Assembly (NCBI GenBank): GCA_947501935.1 | Contig: CANMXU010000014.1 | Location: 54,562-118,561, forward strand | DNA from: an uncultured Alteromonadaceae bacterium | GTDB taxonomy: Bacteria > Pseudomonadota > Gammaproteobacteria > Enterobacterales > Alteromonadaceae | DNA length: 64,000 bases | Reading direction: 5' to 3' | Shown here: positions 46,352 to 54,903 of the stretch, piece by piece | How the letters are laid out: the number at the start of each line of letters is the position of its first letter | Numbering within the stretch: position 1 is the stretch's first letter | Notes under the pieces: model-generated | The model's database searches: none | Seen by the model: the letters and a program-made list of their open reading frames with translations, nothing else | Told to the model about the DNA's origin: nothing | Position numbers and translations under genes: made by a program

Positions 46352-46401
46352 TTTTAGCTAAGCTTTCAATAATAACTTTTAGCTAAGTTTTCGATAATAA
46401 G
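46352..46401. repeat. Tandem 25-bp repeat upstream of ybfF
   Basis: Two adjacent 25-base units beginning TTTTAGCTAAG (46352-46376 and 46377-46401) match at 22 of 25 positions. Confidence 0.8.
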
Positions 46402-46486
46402 TTCAGCTAGGGCTATTTGTGTTTATTTAAAGTCGTTTACTTGCCTTGGCGTGGAAAAATTACTTAGGTGAAAGCAATGGCTATTT

Positions 46487-46519
46487 ATTCTTAAAGTATT
46501 CTTAAAGTGTTCCTAAAGT
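46487..46519. repeat. Three 11-bp repeats upstream of seqA
   Basis: ATTCTTAAAGT, ATTCTTAAAGT and GTTCCTAAAGT lie in direct succession, about one helical turn each, ending 98 bases before the seqA start codon. Confidence 0.8.
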
Positions 46520-46617
46520 AATATGAAATTAATCTCAAATTATCATCATTCAGCGCTAGAGAGTTAGGCATTAGGTGAGTATAATCACCGCGCGCAAATA
46601 ATTTTCCAGGGTAGTTA

Positions 46618-47178
46618 ATGAAAAATATAGAGATAGATGAAGAGCTGTACCAATTTATTGCCACTAATACTCAGTTTATTGGTGAAAGTGCCTCTTCAAT
46701 TTTACGCCGTTTATTATCGCTAGAAACCGAGCAAGCTGCTGAAGTAGCTGAGCCGGTAATCACTGAAACTGTTGTTGAAGAACCAATAATTGAAGCAGCT
46801 GAAGAAGCTGTTATCACCGAACCAAGTGTTGAGCCAGTTGTTGGTAGCGTATACGACTATATCAACAAAGAAGAATTAGCTATGCAGCGCGGAGCTGTGG
46901 GGCGGTTTTTATTGATCCTCGCCGCTTTATATCGCGTGCATACCCAACAATTTAAAGTAGTGGAAGAAATTCGCGGTCGCGACCGTTTATATTTTGCTAG
47001 CACTGAAGCCGCATTGGCAGCCAGTGGTAGTAGTACTAAACCACGTCAAATACCTGATAGCCCGTTTTGGGTGATCACTAATTCCAATACCACTCGTAAA
47101 AAGATGATGTTAACCGAAGTCGCTATCGCTTTAGGTTACCCAGAAGATGATGCAGAAAAAATAAGAGAATTATTATAA
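46618..47178 (+). CDS. seqA: Replication initiation negative regulator SeqA
   Basis: 186-residue protein that binds hemimethylated GATC and sequesters oriC. The N-terminal oligomerisation domain is [31 protein letters not shown] Glu/Val-rich linker (about residues 40-75) follows, then the DNA-binding domain with [26 protein letters not shown] and [24 protein letters not shown]. Presence of SeqA implies Dam methylation. It is followed by pgm as in E. coli. Confidence 0.95.
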   Translation: MKNIEIDEELYQFIATNTQFIGESASSILRRLLSLETEQAAEVAEPVITETVVEEPIIEAAEEAVITEPSVEPVVGSVYDYINKEELAMQRGAVGRFLLILAALYRVHTQQFKVVEEIRGRDRLYFASTEAALAASGSSTKPRQIPDSPFWVITNSNTTRKKMMLTEVAIALGYPEDDAEKIRELL

Positions 47179-47286
47179 TTTGCTCTTTGATTTATCGAAC
47201 TATTATAAAAAATGTTTCATAAGTATTTATCTTAAAAACAGTAAATTTATTGCATAAATTAAACCGATATAAAAGGAAAATTGGCG

Positions 47287-48933
47287 ATGACCGTTCATCA
47301 ACATGCAGGCAAACCCGTAAGACCAGAAGATAGAATTAATATTGGCCGTTTGGTTAGTGATTATTTCCTACAAACCCCAGACACTAGTATTGCCGAACAA
47401 CGTGTTAGTTTTGGCACCTCAGGTCACCGTGGCTGTGCCACTAAAACCAGTTTTAATGAACAACATATCGTTGCTATTTGCCAAGCCGTAGCTGAATACC
47501 GTTTAGCTCAAGGTTACACAGGGCCATTATATTTAGGTAAAGATACCCACGCACTTTCTGAGCCTGCATTTGCCAGCGCCATTTCCGTACTAATTGCCAA
47601 TGGTGTAAATGTTGTTATTCAAGCAGACGAAGGCTTTACGCCAACACCGGTAATTTCGCGTTTAATTATTGAACATAACCGTAATAACAGCGCGCCAGCT
47701 GATGGCTTAATTATTACTCCTTCACATAACCCACCAACCGACGGCGGCATTAAATATAACCCTCCACATGGTGGCCCAGCAGAAGGTGATGTAACTAAAT
47801 TAATCGAGCAACGCGCTAACGATTTAATTGCAGCAGACTTAGTTGACGTAAAGGCCATCGCCTTTGGTGAAGCACAACAATCGCCATTGTTAAGCAAACA
47901 AGATTTTATTGAATTTTATGTTAGCCAGCTAGACCAAGTGGTTGATATGGCCGCTATTGCAAAATCAGGCGTTACTATTGGTGTTGACCCTCTTGGCGGC
48001 TCTGGTATTAATTACTGGCCAGTTATTGCCAAGAAATATGGCATTAACATTGAAATCGTTAACCCAGTGGTTGACGCTAGCTTTGCATTTATGCCGCTTG
48101 ATAAAGACGGTAAAATTCGTATGGATTGCTCGTCGCCTTATGCAATGGCCGGTCTTATCGCGATGAAAGACGATTTTGATGTCGCCGTAGGTAACGACCC
48201 TGACTTTGACCGTCATGGCATAGTTACCAAAAGTGGTGGCTTGATGAATCCAAACCATTATTTAGCTGTAGCCATTAATTATTTAATGACTCATCGCGAT
48301 TGGCCGCAAACGTTAAAAATTGGTAAAACCTTAGTATCTAGCTCGTTAATTGACCGTGTAGCCAAACTTATTAATCGTCCACTTTCAGAAGTGCCAGTGG
48401 GTTTTAAATGGTTTGTTGACGGCTTGTTTGAGTCATCATATGCCTTTGGCGGTGAAGAAAGTGCAGGTGCATCTTTTCTTGCTCGTGACGGCAGTTGTTG
48501 GACTACCGATAAAGACGGTTTCATTATGGCGTTACTTGCGGCTGAAATTATCGCAGTTACTGGTAAAGACCCTCATCAGCATTATCAAGCCTTAGCTGAG
48601 CAGTTAGGTGAGCCATGTTATGGCCGTGTTGAAGCCGTAGCAAATACTGAGCAGAAAAAAGTATTAACGGCGTTAAGCGCTGATGCTATTACTGCTGATA
48701 CTTTGGCTGGCGAGAAAATAGTGAATATTTTAAGCCACGCGCCAGGTAACAATGCCGCTATTGGCGGTATAAAAGTGACCACCGAAAACGGCTGGTTTGC
48801 TGCGCGTCCGTCAGGTACTGAAGAAATTTATAAAATTTATGCTGAAAGCTTTATTGATGATAAACACTTGCAAACCATTATTAGCGAAGCACAAGTTATC
48901 GTTAGTGATGCATTTAAAGCTGCAGGTATTTAG
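47287..48933 (+). CDS. pgm: Phosphoglucomutase, alpha-D-glucose phosphate-specific
   Basis: 548-residue phosphohexomutase interconverting glucose 1- and 6-phosphate. The phosphoserine loop is IITPSHNPPTDGGIKYNPP. The metal-binding loop is GNDPDFDRHGIV, the sugar-binding loop FGGEESAGASF, and the phosphate-binding loop ARPSGTEEIYKIY. I chose ATG 47287 because AAGGA lies nine bases before it; the TTG at 47281 would be too close. Length and start match E. coli Pgm. Confidence 0.96.
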   Translation: MTVHQHAGKPVRPEDRINIGRLVSDYFLQTPDTSIAEQRVSFGTSGHRGCATKTSFNEQHIVAICQAVAEYRLAQGYTGPLYLGKDTHALSEPAFASAISVLIANGVNVVIQADEGFTPTPVISRLIIEHNRNNSAPADGLIITPSHNPPTDGGIKYNPPHGGPAEGDVTKLIEQRANDLIAADLVDVKAIAFGEAQQSPLLSKQDFIEFYVSQLDQVVDMAAIAKSGVTIGVDPLGGSGINYWPVIAKKYGINIEIVNPVVDASFAFMPLDKDGKIRMDCSSPYAMAGLIAMKDDFDVAVGNDPDFDRHGIVTKSGGLMNPNHYLAVAINYLMTHRDWPQTLKIGKTLVSSSLIDRVAKLINRPLSEVPVGFKWFVDGLFESSYAFGGEESAGASFLARDGSCWTTDKDGFIMALLAAEIIAVTGKDPHQHYQALAEQLGEPCYGRVEAVANTEQKKVLTALSADAITADTLAGEKIVNILSHAPGNNAAIGGIKVTTENGWFAARPSGTEEIYKIYAESFIDDKHLQTIISEAQVIVSDAFKAAGI

Positions 48934-49045
48934 CATAATTATTCAAGCTTAGCTTTGTAAATATAATGTATAAATGCAGTGTGAATAATTAATCAATTTT
49001 TATCATTAATTATAAAAGTACTTAGTAAAAACAAATAATTAGATA

Positions 49046-49083
49046 AAAAGCACTGGCAATTAAAGTTGTCAGTGCTTTTTTGT
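49046..49083 (+). terminator. Intrinsic terminator after pgm
   Basis: AAAGCACTG pairs with CAGTGCTTT, extended inwards by GCAA/TTGT-type pairs, and is followed by a T run to 49082. Confidence 0.8.
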
Positions 49084-49170
49084 TTTCGTCACTGTTAAGT
49101 CTGTTTATTAGTTGTCATTAAGGTAAACTAACCCGATTAAATGAGACGTTCATAAGTAATAGGCATCCAA

Positions 49171-50247
49171 ATGACAGCAGCACAATCGCTTAGCGAGCAA
49201 CTAAAACAAAGCGGTGATTTTCTCGCCATAACACGGGCATTCCCTGATGCTTTACCTGAAACTTTTACCTTTGAATTAGCTCATGGTAATAAGCGCATTT
49301 TAGTGAAGGTTATTGCAACTGGCATTATCAGCTTTGAACCCATTAATATTGATACCAGCAAAGATATTGTGCTTTCAAGTGCCGTGCACGGTAATGAAAC
49401 GGCACCAATTGAAATATGCGCTGATCTTATACAGCAGCTAATACAGGGTAAATTAAGTTTAGCTGAGCGGGTATTATTTATATTTGGCAATCCGCCCTCA
49501 ATCAATCTTGGTGAACGTTTTGTTGAAGAAAACTTAAATCGCTTATTCTCTGGAGCACATTTGCAAGGCGATATAAATCACGCTAAACCCGAACGTGAAC
49601 GTGCGGCATTATTAGAGCAAGCAATTAAAGCGTTCTATCAGCAAGGTGATAAACTTGCCGAACAGCCTGATCAGCGTGAGCGGTTTCATTACGACTTACA
49701 TACTGCTATTCGTGGCTCAAAAAATGATAAATTTGCCGTCTATCCATTTCGTCATGAACAACCGTGGAAAAAACAGCAACTGCAATTTTTAAAAGCCTGC
49801 GGAATTACCACTATTTTACTGTCGCATTCACCAACAACTACGTTTAGCTATTTTTCTTCCAATGAATTTGGCGCCGATGCCTTTACGGTTGAGCTGGGTA
49901 AAGTAAAACCTTTCGGTGAAAATAATATGGAAAATTTCGCCGCGGTTAAACAAACTTTACAGCAGTTTATTAGTGGTCAAGTGATCGAGCTTAAGCCTTA
50001 CCAAGCTGATGACTTTAGTGTTTATGAAATTTATCAAACCATTAATCGTCAAGGACAAAACTTTGTTTTACATTTTGCTGATGATGTTGAAAATTTCACT
50101 GAATTTGAGCAAGACTTTGTATTGGCAACTGACGATGAAATTGCCCATAAAGTAAAAAGAGCAGGAGAGGCGATTATTTTCCCTAATGCCAATGTTGCTA
50201 TTGGCCAGCGTGCGTTATTAACGGTTACGCCAACCATTATTGAATAG
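49171..50247 (+). CDS. astE: Succinylglutamate desuccinylase
   Basis: 358-residue zinc hydrolase of the AspA/AstE family, releasing glutamate and succinate in the last step of the arginine succinyltransferase pathway. Zinc ligands are in SSAVHGNETAPIE (His, Glu) and YDLHTAIRG (His). ENLNRLFSG and the C-terminal FTVELGKVKPFGENN are conserved. The other ast genes are not in this window, so astE is detached from the cluster here. Confidence 0.92.
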   Translation: MTAAQSLSEQLKQSGDFLAITRAFPDALPETFTFELAHGNKRILVKVIATGIISFEPINIDTSKDIVLSSAVHGNETAPIEICADLIQQLIQGKLSLAERVLFIFGNPPSINLGERFVEENLNRLFSGAHLQGDINHAKPERERAALLEQAIKAFYQQGDKLAEQPDQRERFHYDLHTAIRGSKNDKFAVYPFRHEQPWKKQQLQFLKACGITTILLSHSPTTTFSYFSSNEFGADAFTVELGKVKPFGENNMENFAAVKQTLQQFISGQVIELKPYQADDFSVYEIYQTINRQGQNFVLHFADDVENFTEFEQDFVLATDDEIAHKVKRAGEAIIFPNANVAIGQRALLTVTPTIIE

Positions 50248-50502
50248 TTATTTGGATTTATTAATATTTTTAATTGTCGGTATTATGAGCGGCTAGCTGT
50301 CGCTCAATTTCTATTTATGTTTCTAATTATACTTTCATTTTAATATCTGCTGTAACTTCAACTTCCTCCTAATTTTCATCTTTATCATATCTTAAGCTCA
50401 ATTTTTACCTTTTTTAACATATATAAGCCAAACAACTTATCCAGAGAATCTCTTCAATATAAGCTGTGTTATTAGTGCTTAACCAAGGGTTTTAAATCAA
50501 CG

Positions 50503-50520
50503 TGTAAAGATAACTTTTCA
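50503..50520. promoter_or_regulatory. TyrR-box-like site
   Basis: TGTAAA-GATAAC-TTTTCA matches the TyrR consensus TGTAAA-N6-TTTACA at 11 of 12 defined positions. It lies about 260 bases before the E1 alpha start codon. Assignment is by pattern only. Confidence 0.4.
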
Positions 50521-50570
50521 CTAAAATCGATTCTAAGCTGTACCTATTTGGTGAATCACTTGTTTTGCAG

Positions 50571-50580
50571 TTTACGTAAA
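50571..50580. promoter_or_regulatory. TTTACGTAAA palindrome
   Basis: A perfect 10-base palindrome followed by GGTAAG. It loosely resembles ACGT-centred sites of the branched-chain catabolism regulator LiuR; weak evidence. Confidence 0.25.
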
Positions 50581-50778
50581 GGTAAGGTTTGTGGCGATAA
50601 TATACACCATAAATTTATAAATTAAGTAGATAAACTAGTCTGTAAATAATACAACAAACCTTAAAAGCTGTTACCACTGAGTTATACCGCAAGAAGCATG
50701 GCTTAATACTATACTAATGAATAATTAGGCGAAAATAGCTTCAACTTAACGGCAACAGCTTTGACTAAAGAGAATGTT

Positions 50779-51960
50779 ATGAATACTGATGTCTATAACG
50801 AAGGGCCCGTTGTGCACGAGCCTGTTTTTATTGATGGTCACTCCGTTGAAATACCTATCCTAAAAATACTTCAACTCGACGGTAGCCTTTATCCAAACGC
50901 TAAATTACCTTTACTTGACCAAGCGTTAGCCACCAAAGTTTACAAAACTTTAGCCTTTCACCGCGTATTAGACGAGCGAATGGTTGCTGCCCAGCGCCAA
51001 GGCCGTATTAGCTTTTATATGTCGGCATTAGGTGAAGAAGCGGCTAGTGTTGGCAGTGCTGCGGGGTTAGAGCCGCAAGATATGATCATGGCGCAATATC
51101 GAGAGCAGGGCGCATTAATGTTCCGTGGTTTTAGTCTTGAACAGTTTATGAACCAAATGTTTAGTAATGAAAAAGACTTAGGCAAAGGCCGCCAAATGCC
51201 TATTCATTATGGCAGCAAAGAGCTCAATTACATGACCATTTCTTCACCGCTAGGAACACAAATTCCACAAGCTGCCGGTTATGCCTATGGGCAAAAGTTA
51301 CAAGGCTTAGACGCAGTTACCATTTGTTACTTTGGTGACGGAGCCGCTTCTGAAGGTGACTTTCACGCAGGCTTAAATATGGCGGCAGTTCATCAAGTGC
51401 CGGTGATATTCTTTTGTCGCAATAATGGCTATGCCATTTCAACTCCGTCTTCTGAACAATATGTTGGTAACGGCATTGCTTCGCGCGGTGTAGGCTACGG
51501 CATTAAAACTATTCGTATTGACGGCAACGACATTTTAGCGGTAATTAAAGCGACGCAAATGGCGCGTGAATATGTTTTAGCAGAAAATAAACCTGTGGTC
51601 ATTGAGGCGATGTCTTACCGTTTGGGCGCACATTCAACCTCAGACGATCCTTCTGGTTATCGTACCCGTGAAGAAGAAGCTAAATGGCAAGAAAACGACC
51701 CTATTTTACGGATGAAAAACTGGATGTTAGGCAATGAGTGGTGGAGTGAAGAGCAAGAAGTTGAGCTTTTTGAAAAGCTTAGAGAACAAGTATTAGCCGC
51801 CGTAAAAGTATCAGAAAAAATTGCCAAACCATCGTTAGAAAGCTTAGTAACAGATGTTTATCATGACGTTCCGCATCACCTACAAGTGCAGCTTGAACAA
51901 TTAAAAGAGCACATAAAAAAATACCCTGATGATTACCCTATTAGCGCAGGGAGGCTATAA
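50779..51960 (+). CDS. bkdA1: Branched-chain 2-oxoacid dehydrogenase E1 component, alpha subunit
   Basis: 393-residue thiamine diphosphate enzyme subunit that decarboxylates 2-oxo acids from Val, Leu and Ile. The ThDP motif is [31 protein letters not shown]. The regulatory loop [16 protein letters not shown] is present. [31 protein letters not shown] is typical of BCKDH alpha. The start is ATG 50779 with AAAGAG seven bases before; an upstream TTG at 50761 is possible. It is followed after two bases by the beta subunit gene. Confidence 0.94.
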   Translation: MNTDVYNEGPVVHEPVFIDGHSVEIPILKILQLDGSLYPNAKLPLLDQALATKVYKTLAFHRVLDERMVAAQRQGRISFYMSALGEEAASVGSAAGLEPQDMIMAQYREQGALMFRGFSLEQFMNQMFSNEKDLGKGRQMPIHYGSKELNYMTISSPLGTQIPQAAGYAYGQKLQGLDAVTICYFGDGAASEGDFHAGLNMAAVHQVPVIFFCRNNGYAISTPSSEQYVGNGIASRGVGYGIKTIRIDGNDILAVIKATQMAREYVLAENKPVVIEAMSYRLGAHSTSDDPSGYRTREEEAKWQENDPILRMKNWMLGNEWWSEEQEVELFEKLREQVLAAVKVSEKIAKPSLESLVTDVYHDVPHHLQVQLEQLKEHIKKYPDDYPISAGRL

Positions 51961-51962
51961 CT

Positions 51963-52940
51963 ATGGCGAATATGAATTTACTACAAGCGATAAATAACGC
52001 CCTAGATATAGCTATGGCAGAAAATGATCGAGTGTTATGTTTTGGTGAAGACGTTGGTCATTTTGGCGGCGTATTTCGTGCTACTAGTGGTTTACAAGAA
52101 AAATATGGCAAACCACGTTGTTTTAATACTCCATTAGTTGAGCAAGGCGTTATTGGTTTTGCCAACGGTTTAGCGGCGCAGGGCAGTGTGCCAATTGCTG
52201 AAATACAGTTTGCCGATTATATTTTCCCCGCCTTTGACCAAATCGTTAATGAAGCGGCAAAGTTTCGCTATCGCAGCGGTAACGAATTTAATGTTGGCAA
52301 CTTAACTATTCGCACCCCATATGGCGGGGGGATTGCTGGCGGCCTTTATCATAGCCAATCACCGGAAGCTTATTTTGCTCATACACCGGGTTTAAAAGTG
52401 GTGGTGCCTCGTAACCCTTATCAAGCTAAAGGCTTGTTATTAGCGGCCATTCGTGAAGAAGACCCAGTAATATTTTTTGAACCTAAGCGCTTATACCGCG
52501 CCTCAACTGGAGAAGTGCCAGAGCAAGATTACCAATTACCCTTAGGTAAGGCCGAAATAGTGACCCAAGGAACAGATATCAGTTTATTAGCTTGGGGCGC
52601 ACAAATGGAACATATTGAAAAAGCGGCTGAGCTTGCCAAAGCCGATGGCATTTCTTGCGAAGTAATAGATTTACGCACCATATTACCTTGGGACGTTGAA
52701 ACTATTGCACAATCAGTTTTAAAAACCGGCCGACTGCTGATCAGCCAAGAAGCGCCTTTAACTGCTGGTTTTGCCAGTGAAATAGCCGCAACTATTCAGC
52801 AAGAATGTTTTTTGCATTTAGAGTCGCCAATTGAACGTGTTTGCGGGTTAGATACACCTTACCCATTAGCGCTAGAAAAAGAATATGCCGCAGACCACTT
52901 AAAAGTGTATGAAGCGATTAAACGTAGTATTAATTATTAG
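51963..52940 (+). CDS. bkdA2: Branched-chain 2-oxoacid dehydrogenase E1 component, beta subunit
   Basis: 325-residue transketolase-like subunit forming the alpha2beta2 E1. [23 protein letters not shown] and the [20 protein letters not shown] segment are at the N-terminus, followed by the pyrimidine-binding core with [27 protein letters not shown] and the C-terminal domain ([13 protein letters not shown]). The stop codon lies inside the ribosome site of the E2 gene (TTAGGA). Confidence 0.95.
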   Translation: MANMNLLQAINNALDIAMAENDRVLCFGEDVGHFGGVFRATSGLQEKYGKPRCFNTPLVEQGVIGFANGLAAQGSVPIAEIQFADYIFPAFDQIVNEAAKFRYRSGNEFNVGNLTIRTPYGGGIAGGLYHSQSPEAYFAHTPGLKVVVPRNPYQAKGLLLAAIREEDPVIFFEPKRLYRASTGEVPEQDYQLPLGKAEIVTQGTDISLLAWGAQMEHIEKAAELAKADGISCEVIDLRTILPWDVETIAQSVLKTGRLLISQEAPLTAGFASEIAATIQQECFLHLESPIERVCGLDTPYPLALEKEYAADHLKVYEAIKRSINY

Positions 52941-52951
52941 GATTTTTGATC

Positions 52952-54643
52952 ATGAGCATTGATTTTATATTGCCCGACATCGGCGAAGGTATCGTTGAAT
53001 GTGAACTGGTTGAATGGCTAGTAAACGAAGGTGAAATTGTAGAAGAAGATCAGCCTATTGCTGATGTAATGACCGACAAGGCCTTAGTGCAAATTCCGGC
53101 CATGCATGCCGGAAAAATTGACAAGCTATATTATAACAAAGGTGATATTGCCAAGGTACATGCGCCATTATTTTCAATGACCGCAAATGATGACGCACAA
53201 AGCCATGCTGAAGTTATTGAGCAACCCGTTACTGAACATATTGTTGAAAGTAGTGTTGAAAATGGCGTTAAAAATAATGCACCAATGAATATTAGTAATA
53301 ATGCTAATAGCGAAAATGACGCTACTGGTTATATTAGTGAAGACTTTATTTTACCTGATATTGGCGAAGGCATTGTTGAATGTGAACTGGTTGACTGGCT
53401 GGTTAATGAAGGCGATATTATTGAAGAAGACCAAGCCGTAGCTGATGTAATGACCGATAAAGCCTTAGTGCAAATACCCGCCATGTACGCAGGTAAAGTA
53501 ACTAAGCTTTATTATCACAAGGGCGAAATTGCCAAAGTTCACGCACCATTATTTGCCATAGAGCGCTTGGCTGATGCAAGTTCTAGCGTCGAAAATTCGC
53601 AGCCGCAAGCATGTACACAAGTTAAAAAAGAAAGTACTGAACATAGTGAAAAGCTTGTTAAAGCGATTATTGCTGAGCCTGCTAATTCTGAATCTGTTAT
53701 TCCTGCTCAGGTTATAGCTAATGCTAAAAGTAATGTTAAGGCAATAGCTAGCCCAGCAGTTCGCCGCGTAGCACGAGAATTGAATGTTGATATTTGCCAA
53801 GTTGCCGGATCGGGTAGCAAAGGCCGCGTATATAAAGACGACGTATTAGTATTTAGCCAACAGGGAAATACTGGTGCAACTGGTGCATCAACCGCATTAG
53901 TTGCTCATCAAAATAACGACACAATAGTAAAAATTGGCGGCAGCCGCGTTGAAGCTATTCGCGGTGTAAAAGCGATAATGGCTAAAGCTATGGTCGCCTC
54001 AGTAAACACTATTCCCCACTTTACTTATTGTGAAGAAATAGACATTACCGACTTACTTAAAATTCGCACCAGCTTAAAAGCAGTGTACGCCAAGCAAGAT
54101 ATTAAGCTCACCATGATGCCTTTTTTCATGAAAGCGATATCATTAGCGTTAAAAGAATACCCAATTATTAACAGCCAAGTAAATGATAACTGCACTGAAA
54201 TCACTTATTTTGATGATCACAATATCGGCATGGCGGTTGACTCTAAAATTGGCTTATTAGTACCTAATGTTAAGCAAGTGCAAACCAAATCTATATTAGA
54301 ACTAGCCACTGAAATTACTCGTTTAACTGACAGTGCGCGCTCAGGCAGGGTTGACGCAAACGACTTAAAAGGCGGCACCATTTCAGTATCAAATATTGGC
54401 GCACTTGGCGGAACTGTAGCCACGCCTATTATCAATAAACCTGAAGCTGCCATTGTTGCTTTAGGAAAAATGCAAACCTTGCCACGCTTTAATGAACAAG
54501 GTGACGTTGAAGCACGGGCAATCATGCAAGTGAGCTGGTCAGGCGATCACCGCATTATTGATGGCGGTACTATTGCGCGCTTTTGTAATTTGTGGAAATC
54601 ATTTTTAGAAAACCCAACCACCATGATGATGCACATGAATTAA
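52952..54643 (+). CDS. bkdB: Branched-chain 2-oxoacid dehydrogenase E2 (dihydrolipoyl acyltransferase), two lipoyl domains
   Basis: 563-residue core enzyme. It carries two lipoyl domains, with the modified Lys at residue 43 and again in the second VMTDKALVQIPAM near residue 173. A linker follows, then the E1/E3-binding domain ASPAVRRVARELNVDICQVAGSGSKGRVYKDDV and the catalytic domain ending in DHRIIDGG. A TTG at 52946 is in frame, but ATG 52952 has TTAGGA nine bases ahead. No E3 (lpd) gene follows, so the general lipoamide dehydrogenase is presumably shared. Confidence 0.94.
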   Translation: MSIDFILPDIGEGIVECELVEWLVNEGEIVEEDQPIADVMTDKALVQIPAMHAGKIDKLYYNKGDIAKVHAPLFSMTANDDAQSHAEVIEQPVTEHIVESSVENGVKNNAPMNISNNANSENDATGYISEDFILPDIGEGIVECELVDWLVNEGDIIEEDQAVADVMTDKALVQIPAMYAGKVTKLYYHKGEIAKVHAPLFAIERLADASSSVENSQPQACTQVKKESTEHSEKLVKAIIAEPANSESVIPAQVIANAKSNVKAIASPAVRRVARELNVDICQVAGSGSKGRVYKDDVLVFSQQGNTGATGASTALVAHQNNDTIVKIGGSRVEAIRGVKAIMAKAMVASVNTIPHFTYCEEIDITDLLKIRTSLKAVYAKQDIKLTMMPFFMKAISLALKEYPIINSQVNDNCTEITYFDDHNIGMAVDSKIGLLVPNVKQVQTKSILELATEITRLTDSARSGRVDANDLKGGTISVSNIGALGGTVATPIINKPEAAIVALGKMQTLPRFNEQGDVEARAIMQVSWSGDHRIIDGGTIARFCNLWKSFLENPTTMMMHMN

Positions 54644-54757
54644 TAACGCTAAATGAATAGCTAGGTTACTTTGACTTAGCTATTACTGTTTTAGCTAGCA
54701 ACAAGTCAGTGTTAAGATGTTCCAACTTGAAAATAATGTACTTAACTTTTCGACAGG

Positions 54758-54785
54758 CAAAAAAAGCGCTATTAATATAGCGCCT
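54758..54785 (-). terminator. Orphan minus-strand terminator hairpin
   Basis: GCGCTAT-TAAT-ATAGCGC is a perfect hairpin (54766-54783). On the minus strand it is followed by seven T residues, on the plus strand by CTGAAAGG. No annotated minus-strand gene runs into it. Confidence 0.6.
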
Positions 54786-54845
54786 GAAAGGTTGGGGGCG
54801 TAATTATAAAAACAATAATCTTAAGCGAGTTATTGCCTAAAGATC
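54759..54845 (-). ncRNA. Candidate minus-strand small RNA
   Basis: TACAAT on the minus strand (54857-54852) is a fair -10 box, and the transcript would end at the orphan terminator about 87 bases on. The middle contains a C-rich single-stranded stretch, GCCCCCAACC. It is divergent from the kinase gene. There is no clear -35 box; this is low-confidence inference. Confidence 0.3.
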
Positions 54846-54903
54846 GAACCTATTGTAACTGTGGGTTGTTACAGTTTAATGAACAGAGCCGTTACGCTAG
54901 CGA

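Larger units (their letters stand above)
46304..46617. other. Divergent ybfF / seqA promoter region
   Basis: 314 non-coding bases carrying two sets of tandem repeats, at 46352-46401 and 46487-46519. No terminator or other gene. Confidence 0.5.
50248..50778. other. Upstream region of the bkd operon
   Basis: 531 non-coding bases. A near-consensus TyrR box (50503-50520) and a TTTACGTAAA palindrome (50571-50580) are the only assignable elements. Confidence 0.45.
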
